A program made the translations under genes and the position numbers. Below, piece after piece: positions 15,363-19,374 of a stretch of 19,374 bases of DNA (the stretch's first letter is position 1; every line of letters starts with the position of its first letter). The notes under the pieces were generated by a model. That model was not told where the DNA came from, did no database searches, and saw nothing but the letters and a program-made list of their open reading frames with translations. The stretch is taken from the NCBI GenBank assembly GCA_002331625.1, contig DCZN01000060.1, forward strand, positions 3,476 through 22,849, written 5' to 3'. This stretch comes from Nitrospira sp. UBA2083. GTDB lineage: Bacteria > Nitrospirota > Nitrospiria > Nitrospirales > Nitrospiraceae.

Positions 15363-15908
15363 CTACATGGCGCAATGCCGAATGACGCCGATGACGAGCC
15401 CTTCGATCCGAAATTCATCCGAGGGCTGCACGATAATCGGTTCCATGGTCTCGTTGGCCGGATGCAGCTCGATATGCGTACTCTTCTTGAAATACTTCTT
15501 GATCGTGGCTTCACGGTTCACGAGTGCGACGACCGTTTGTCCGTTCTTGGCGGTTTCCTGTTTCTGGACGACGATCAGATCCCCAGGCAGAATCCCTTCG
15601 TCTTTCATTGATTCGCCCTTCACCTTCAAGGCGAAGGATTTTCCGTCCCGTAACATGCTCGGCGGGACATCGACGAGTTCTGCTTGCGGGATTGGATCAA
15701 TCGGGAACCCGGCGGCTACCAGTCCGGCCATGGGAATCTCCGTCTTTTGTCGCAATTGCTTCAACACCACTGAGACGATGCCAGGAATTCTCCGCATGCC
15801 GGCCTCGTACCGTGCGACGGAGACGCGAGTGGTGTGCAAGGCATCCGCCAGCTGTTGCTGCGTGAGGCCTAATTCTTCTCGAAGGCGTCTGACGTCCTGC
15901 GGCTTCAT
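15363..15908 (-). CDS. LexA-like repressor: XRE helix-turn-helix plus S24 autoprotease
   Basis: This 181-residue DNA-binding repressor has an XRE helix-turn-helix at about 1-55 (LGLTQQQLADALHTTRVSVARYE) and a C-terminal S24 LexA-type peptidase. The likely self-cleavage site is Ala-Gly in GLVAAGFP. The catalytic Ser is in KGESMKDEGILPGD, and the catalytic Lys is in the VALVNREATIKKYF segment. RecA-stimulated self-cleavage on DNA damage is the family behaviour. The helix-turn-helix is of the XRE/phage type rather than the winged helix of classical LexA, so it may be a prophage-like repressor or a lineage-specific SOS regulator. The start at 15908 removes an upstream extension that lacks family similarity. 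Palindromes upstream suggest autoregulation. Confidence 0.85.
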   Translation of the reverse strand: MKPQDVRRLREELGLTQQQLADALHTTRVSVARYEAGMRRIPGIVSVVLKQLRQKTEIPMAGLVAAGFPIDPIPQAELVDVPPSMLRDGKSFALKVKGESMKDEGILPGDLIVVQKQETAKNGQTVVALVNREATIKKYFKKSTHIELHPANETMEPIIVQPSDEFRIEGLVIGVIRHCAM

Positions 15909-15934
15909 GATGTATCCATTGGTAACATATTGGT

Positions 15935-15953
15935 GTTCTCTCGTCAAGAGAAC
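15935..15953. promoter_or_regulatory. Candidate operator palindrome upstream of the repressor gene
   Basis: The sequence GTTCTCTCGTCAAGAGAAC is a perfect 7-bp inverted repeat around a 5-base centre, 27 bp upstream of the repressor start. On the minus strand its centre contains TTGACG, a good -35 box, so a bound repressor would block transcription of its own gene. The matching -10 box is poor. Confidence 0.55.
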
Positions 15954-15971
15954 TTTGATTGAATTGACAGG

Positions 15972-15988
15972 GTTCATGTTCAGAGAAC
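15972..15988. promoter_or_regulatory. Second candidate operator half-site pair
   Basis: The sequence GTTCATGTTCAGAGAAC shares the AGAGAAC half-site with the palindrome at 15935-15953. Its partner half is imperfect, with only GTTC retained. The two AGAGAAC copies are 35 bp apart, compatible with cooperative binding on one face of the helix. Confidence 0.4.
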
Positions 15989-16166
15989 ACAACCTATTGA
16001 AAAGATTCATAACATATCATCCGTGCAAGACACGGAACATTCACACGCGATCAGCGTACTGACTAAAAATTAGGCAAGCAGCTCGTTGTATACGTAGTTC
16101 GCTTGTTCGAAAAAAGATGGGGATACTTGTTCACAGACTTATACACAGAAACTGGGGAGAGCACTG

Positions 16167-17258
16167 CTATTCGATCAGCTCTTCGTTCAGCGCTACGGCT
16201 TTGATATGCGTGAAGATTCGCTGTCCGTGTTTCAATCCTAAGGTCACCAGCGATTTTTTCGTGATGCTGGCGACCAGCGGGGCTCCGATGTCCAACAGGA
16301 CATCGACCGACGTGTGATTGACCTCCCGTATCTCAACAATGGTCGCTTCAAGAATATTCAGCACGCTGGTAGGGGAGTCGATCCGTCCAACGACAAGGGT
16401 GACATCGCTTGAAAGAATGTGGACACGCATGGGTTGCCCGATCGCGACAGGCTGGAGCGGGACAAAGAGTGGTTGGCCCATGCAGTCCAACTGCGTCAAC
16501 CCGTATTGAGGATCATGATGCGTGACGCGCGCGTTCATGATGGCGCCGATTCGATGCGGCCCCAATATTCCTCTGAAATCCAAGGCTGTGAAGACCTCAC
16601 TGAGCGTGCCGGCGCCGACCACATGGCCGTCTTTCAGGAGAATGACACGGTCTGCAAGTTGAAGGATTTCCGTGAGCCCATGACTCACGTAGAGCACCGG
16701 GATGCGTAGTTGTTCGTGGAGCTGACGGATGAAGGGAAGCAGCTCTTGCTTCCGCTGAAGATCGAGCGAGGCGAGCGGTTCGTCCAATAAGAGGAGTTTG
16801 GGACTCGTCAGGAGCGCTCGGCCGATCGCCACGCGCTGTTGCTCGCCACCGGAGAGCTTATGAATGCGGCGATCTAGGAGCTGGCCGATTCCCAGAATCT
16901 CAATCACCTGTTCCGGAGCGACTCGTCGTGCTGCAACAGGGATTCGCTTGTAGCCGTACAGAAGATTCGCGCGTACGTCGTAATGAGGGAACAGGCGGGG
17001 CTCTTGAAAGACATACCCGATCGGGCGTGCGTAGAGCGGCAGGCAGCGCCCGAGGCGCTCGTCCTGCCATACTTCTTCACCGAACTGCATGAAGCCATTT
17101 GGGGCATGTTCGAGTCCTGCCAGGCATCTCAACAGTGTCGTCTTTCCCGATCCCGAGGGTCCGAAGATGGCGGTAATGCCTGACATCGGGACATCCATAT
17201 CGATATCCAGATGGAAGTTTGAAAATCGCACATCAAAGCGTGCCAGCAAATGATTCAT
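16167..17258 (-). CDS. modC: Molybdate ABC transporter ATP-binding protein ModC
   Basis: This 363-residue ATPase powers molybdate import on the cytoplasmic face. The N-terminal ABC domain has Walker A GPSGSGKTT, Q-loop FQEPRLFPHY, signature LSGGEQQRVAIGRALL, Walker B LLLLDEPLASLD and H-loop YVSHG. The C-terminal third (about 230-363) is the ligand-sensing TOBE/Mop domain, with VVGRIDSPTSVLNILEA and IGAPLVASITKKS. The start ATGA overlaps the modB stop by 4 bp. The length is normal for ModC. Last gene of the operon. Confidence 0.95.
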   Translation of the reverse strand: MNHLLARFDVRFSNFHLDIDMDVPMSGITAIFGPSGSGKTTLLRCLAGLEHAPNGFMQFGEEVWQDERLGRCLPLYARPIGYVFQEPRLFPHYDVRANLLYGYKRIPVAARRVAPEQVIEILGIGQLLDRRIHKLSGGEQQRVAIGRALLTSPKLLLLDEPLASLDLQRKQELLPFIRQLHEQLRIPVLYVSHGLTEILQLADRVILLKDGHVVGAGTLSEVFTALDFRGILGPHRIGAIMNARVTHHDPQYGLTQLDCMGQPLFVPLQPVAIGQPMRVHILSSDVTLVVGRIDSPTSVLNILEATIVEIREVNHTSVDVLLDIGAPLVASITKKSLVTLGLKHGQRIFTHIKAVALNEELIE

Positions 17259-17929
17259 GAGACATGGATGGGAAATCGGCGATTCACGACGTACACGGTC
17301 AGCAAGACGAGAAACGAAAAGGTCAACAAGACGGCAGCGATCGCATGGGCTTGGCCATACTCCATGGTTTCCACATGCTCAAAGATCGTCGTGGACAGGA
17401 CCCGTGTTTGTCCTGGGATCGATCCACCCACCATCAGCACGACGCCAAACTCGCCGATCGTGTGTGCGAACCCCAGCACAATGGCGCTGACATACCCTCG
17501 CAGGGCGATCGGGGAGATCACGGTCAGGAAGGCATCGAGCTTCGACGCACGAAGCGACCAGGCTGCTTCCAATGGGGCTTTCCCGACGGCTTCGAATGCA
17601 CCCTGGAGAGGCTGGATCACAAACGGCATGGAATAAAACACCGAGGCGATGACCAGACCGGTGAAGGTGAATGCCAATGAGAGGTCTGCAAGGCGACCGA
17701 GGGGGCCATAAGGGCCGAGTGTAATAAGGATGTAGAATCCCAGGACCGTGGGAGGCAGTACAATCGGCAGCGCCACTGCGGCTTCTACGATCGGCCTTAA
17801 CCGGGATCGGGTGTGAGCCAGCCACCAGGCGAGGGGAGTTCCCACGATTAGCAACACGATCACCGTGACTGTCGCCAGTCGCACGCTGACCCACAGCGCG
17901 CTGAGATCGAGATCTGTGAGTGTTCCCAT
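17255..17929 (-). CDS. modB: Molybdate ABC transporter permease ModB
   Basis: This 224-residue inner-membrane permease has about five spans and the EAA-type loop contacting ModC (EAAWSLRASKLDAFLTVISP). Other recognisable stretches are ALPIVLPPTVLGFYIL and ALRGYVSAIVLGFAHTIGEFGVVLMVGG, both characteristic of ModB. It begins 24 bp after the modA stop and overlaps modC by 4 bp. Confidence 0.95.
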   Translation of the reverse strand: MGTLTDLDLSALWVSVRLATVTVIVLLIVGTPLAWWLAHTRSRLRPIVEAAVALPIVLPPTVLGFYILITLGPYGPLGRLADLSLAFTFTGLVIASVFYSMPFVIQPLQGAFEAVGKAPLEAAWSLRASKLDAFLTVISPIALRGYVSAIVLGFAHTIGEFGVVLMVGGSIPGQTRVLSTTIFEHVETMEYGQAHAIAAVLLTFSFLVLLTVYVVNRRFPIHVS

Positions 17930-17953
17930 GTACGTGCTTCCCGCAGTGTCTTG

Positions 17954-18709
17954 TTACTTCAACTCATAGCCGTAGCGTTCGATAATTTTTCTGGCTTGCG
18001 GACCGCTGATGAACTCCATCAGCGCTTTTGCAGCCTGGTTATCCTTTCCCTTCATCAGCACAATTACATCTTGTGTAATTGGTTCGTGCAGATGAGCAGG
18101 GACATCCCAGCGACTGCCCTGCCCCTTGATCTTTGGATCGAGGACTTGCGATAGGGCCACAAACCCCAGCTGCGCATTGCCGGATTCAATGAATCCCATC
18201 GTCTGTCCAAGGCTTTCTCCCATGACAATGCGGGGTTGTAGGTTCTCCCAGACTCCCAGTTTTTGCAGCGCCTGCATTGTCGCGACACCGTAGGGTGCCG
18301 TCTTAGGGTTGGCCATGGCCAAGCGTTTGAAGTCTTTCGAGCGTACCGTCTCTTCTCCCTTTACGAGGCTCGTACTCGGACTCCACAGTACAAGACGGCC
18401 GATGGCATAGATGAATCGGGAATCCTTGACTCCGAGGCCCTCATCTTCCAACACTTTTGGGCGTTCCATGTCGGCGGAAAAGAACACGTCGAAGGGCGCG
18501 CCATTTTTGATTTGTGAATAAAAGTTGCCGGAGGAGCCAGCAGCGACTCGGAGTGTGTGGCCAGTTGTTGTTTCAAACTCGATCGCAATTTCACGGAACG
18601 GCGGAGTAAAGTTGGCAGCAACGGCCACTAATGCCTGCTCGGCTGAAGCCGGTGTCACCGTCATACTTAAGAACACGCACAAGCACCATGCGAAGAGGCT
18701 CCGTTTCAT
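17954..18709 (-). CDS. modA: Molybdate-binding periplasmic protein ModA
   Basis: This 251-residue solute-binding protein has a signal peptide (MKRSLFAWCLCVFLSMTV, then ASA) cleaved before EQALVAVAANF. Family motifs are AAGSSGNFYSQIKNGAPFDV and FSADMERPKVLEDEGL, which form the oxyanion pocket. It would capture molybdate or tungstate in the periplasm and pass it to ModB. AAGGACGAG precedes the ATG, which lies 12 bp after the porin stop, so both genes share a transcript. Confidence 0.95.
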   Translation of the reverse strand: MKRSLFAWCLCVFLSMTVTPASAEQALVAVAANFTPPFREIAIEFETTTGHTLRVAAGSSGNFYSQIKNGAPFDVFFSADMERPKVLEDEGLGVKDSRFIYAIGRLVLWSPSTSLVKGEETVRSKDFKRLAMANPKTAPYGVATMQALQKLGVWENLQPRIVMGESLGQTMGFIESGNAQLGFVALSQVLDPKIKGQGSRWDVPAHLHEPITQDVIVLMKGKDNQAAKALMEFISGPQARKIIERYGYELK

Positions 18710-18721
18710 GACTCGTCCTTT

Positions 18722-19374
18722 CTAAATTCGCACTCGAATCGCCGCATAAAAATAATCACTATCTTTGTTTCCGCCGGCAGGCATTTGGGCGAGGATGGTA
18801 GGGCTATTAAAATAGGAGCCCTTGAACCAATGGACGTAGCCGACATCAAAATCCAGGTTGGAGGTGACGGCCCATTGCGCTTGCAGCTCGACGTCATGCC
18901 CTAACGACGTGCCGGCGTTCCCGGTGGTATCTCGCAAGCCGGAATTGCCGAAGAAATCTGTATCTTGGGCAAGGTACCAGACACGATGTTTGACCATCAG
19001 AATCCAGCTCGGTGTCGGGTTGAGGAAGAGGCGCCAACCTGGTGAGATCAGGTTCGTTCGGGCAAATGGTCCCCAGGTGCCGGTCGGTCCATATTCCCAC
19101 CGTCGAGCGCCGAACAAGGAATCAAACCCTTCATCCTGGCTGTCGCCTGGTTGGCGATCGCCGCTGGCGTAGTCGAACTGAAACAGGAGTCGAGGGGTCC
19201 AAGGAGTATTGAAGGTATAGCCGAGTTCCACATGTTGAAGATGGGCGAAGTGGTCGGTGACGCCGCGACGACCGGTTTGCCACGCGGTCTCGATTTCATA
19301 ATCCGGTTCACCAGGCTTGGGGTCCTTCGACAAGCGGCCCCCGGCAGTCGAATAGGTGCGATGCGCGGTTCCGT
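18722..19374 (-). CDS. Alginate_exp-type outer-membrane beta-barrel porin (N-terminus beyond window)
   Basis: The last 217 or so residues of a beta-barrel are present and the 5' end lies outside the window. Alternating aromatic strands (HVELGYTFNTPWTPRLLFQF, DVELQAQWAVTSNLDFDVGY) and the end YFYAAIRVRI, finishing on a charged-aromatic strand, match the alginate-export porin family. FDSLFGARRWEYGP is a characteristic stretch. The frame stays open beyond an internal TTG at 19333, so that is not the start. The stop lies 12 bp before modA, making this the upstream member of a porin-modABC operon. The family includes channels of diverse and often unknown substrate. Confidence 0.85.
   Translation of the reverse strand, partial: GTAHRTYSTAGGRLSKDPKPGEPDYEIETAWQTGRRGVTDHFAHLQHVELGYTFNTPWTPRLLFQFDYASGDRQPGDSQDEGFDSLFGARRWEYGPTGTWGPFARTNLISPGWRLFLNPTPSWILMVKHRVWYLAQDTDFFGNSGLRDTTGNAGTSLGHDVELQAQWAVTSNLDFDVGYVHWFKGSYFNSPTILAQMPAGGNKDSDYFYAAIRVRI

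Noticed and set aside
15515..16062. Plus-strand frames opposite the repressor gene
   Set aside because: Antisense shadows of the XRE/S24 coding region.
16139..16147. TTATACACA, a match to the DnaA-box consensus
   Set aside because: It is a single box, without neighbouring boxes, an AT-rich unwinding region or dnaA/dnaN genes, so no origin is claimed.

Overview
The window looks like a piece of chromosome from a GC-rich, Gram-negative-type bacterium, most likely a Nitrospira-like member of the Nitrospirota. This is an inference from gene content. The window has outer-membrane-type products (an Alginate_exp-type porin and an Slp-type lipoprotein), an archaeal-type class V fructose-1,6-bisphosphate aldolase/phosphatase, a minimal SufC-SufB pair of the kind known from archaea and deep-branching anaerobes, and a porin-molybdate transport operon. 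No rRNA, intact tRNA, insertion sequence or CRISPR array is visible.

Layout. (1) 1-3642, minus: one uninterrupted reading frame of about 1,214 codons that runs off the left edge. It has a signal peptide followed by a very long array of Tyr/Trp/Pro-rich repeats; no family is recognised, and it is the most novel object here. (2) 4152-5255, plus: fructose-1,6-bisphosphate aldolase/phosphatase, convergent with (3) 5318 to about 6968, minus: SufC and SufB-like genes overlapping by 14 bp. (4) about 7273-10456, plus: triple-BON protein, Hsp20, a small lipoprotein, a possible 29-residue membrane peptide, and two tandem DUF2238/YjdF-like membrane proteins. (5) about 10688-14429, plus: Slp-type lipoprotein, phosphoribosyltransferase, tandem UspA, YbhB-type PEBP protein and DnaJ. 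The first three are joined by ATGA stop/start overlaps and the rest are tightly spaced, so this is probably one stress-related operon. (6) 14430-14934: a gene-poor stretch with a 5'-half tRNA remnant. (7) 14935-15908, minus: a LexA-like XRE/S24 repressor with two small downstream genes and palindromic candidate operators upstream. (8) 16167 to the right edge, minus: porin, modA, modB, modC in a compact operon.

How it fits together. Regions 4 and 5 are dominated by proteostasis and envelope-stress functions (Hsp20, DnaJ, UspA, BON, Slp), consistent with a general stress locus. The porin-modABC operon would supply molybdate, needed by molybdopterin enzymes such as nitrite oxidoreductase if the host is a nitrite oxidiser (inference). 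The aldolase/phosphatase and the minimal Suf pair both suggest retained archaic metabolism. The Tyr/Trp repeat protein has no obvious partner in the window, but it is divergently arranged with the aldolase/phosphatase across a 509-bp intergenic region.
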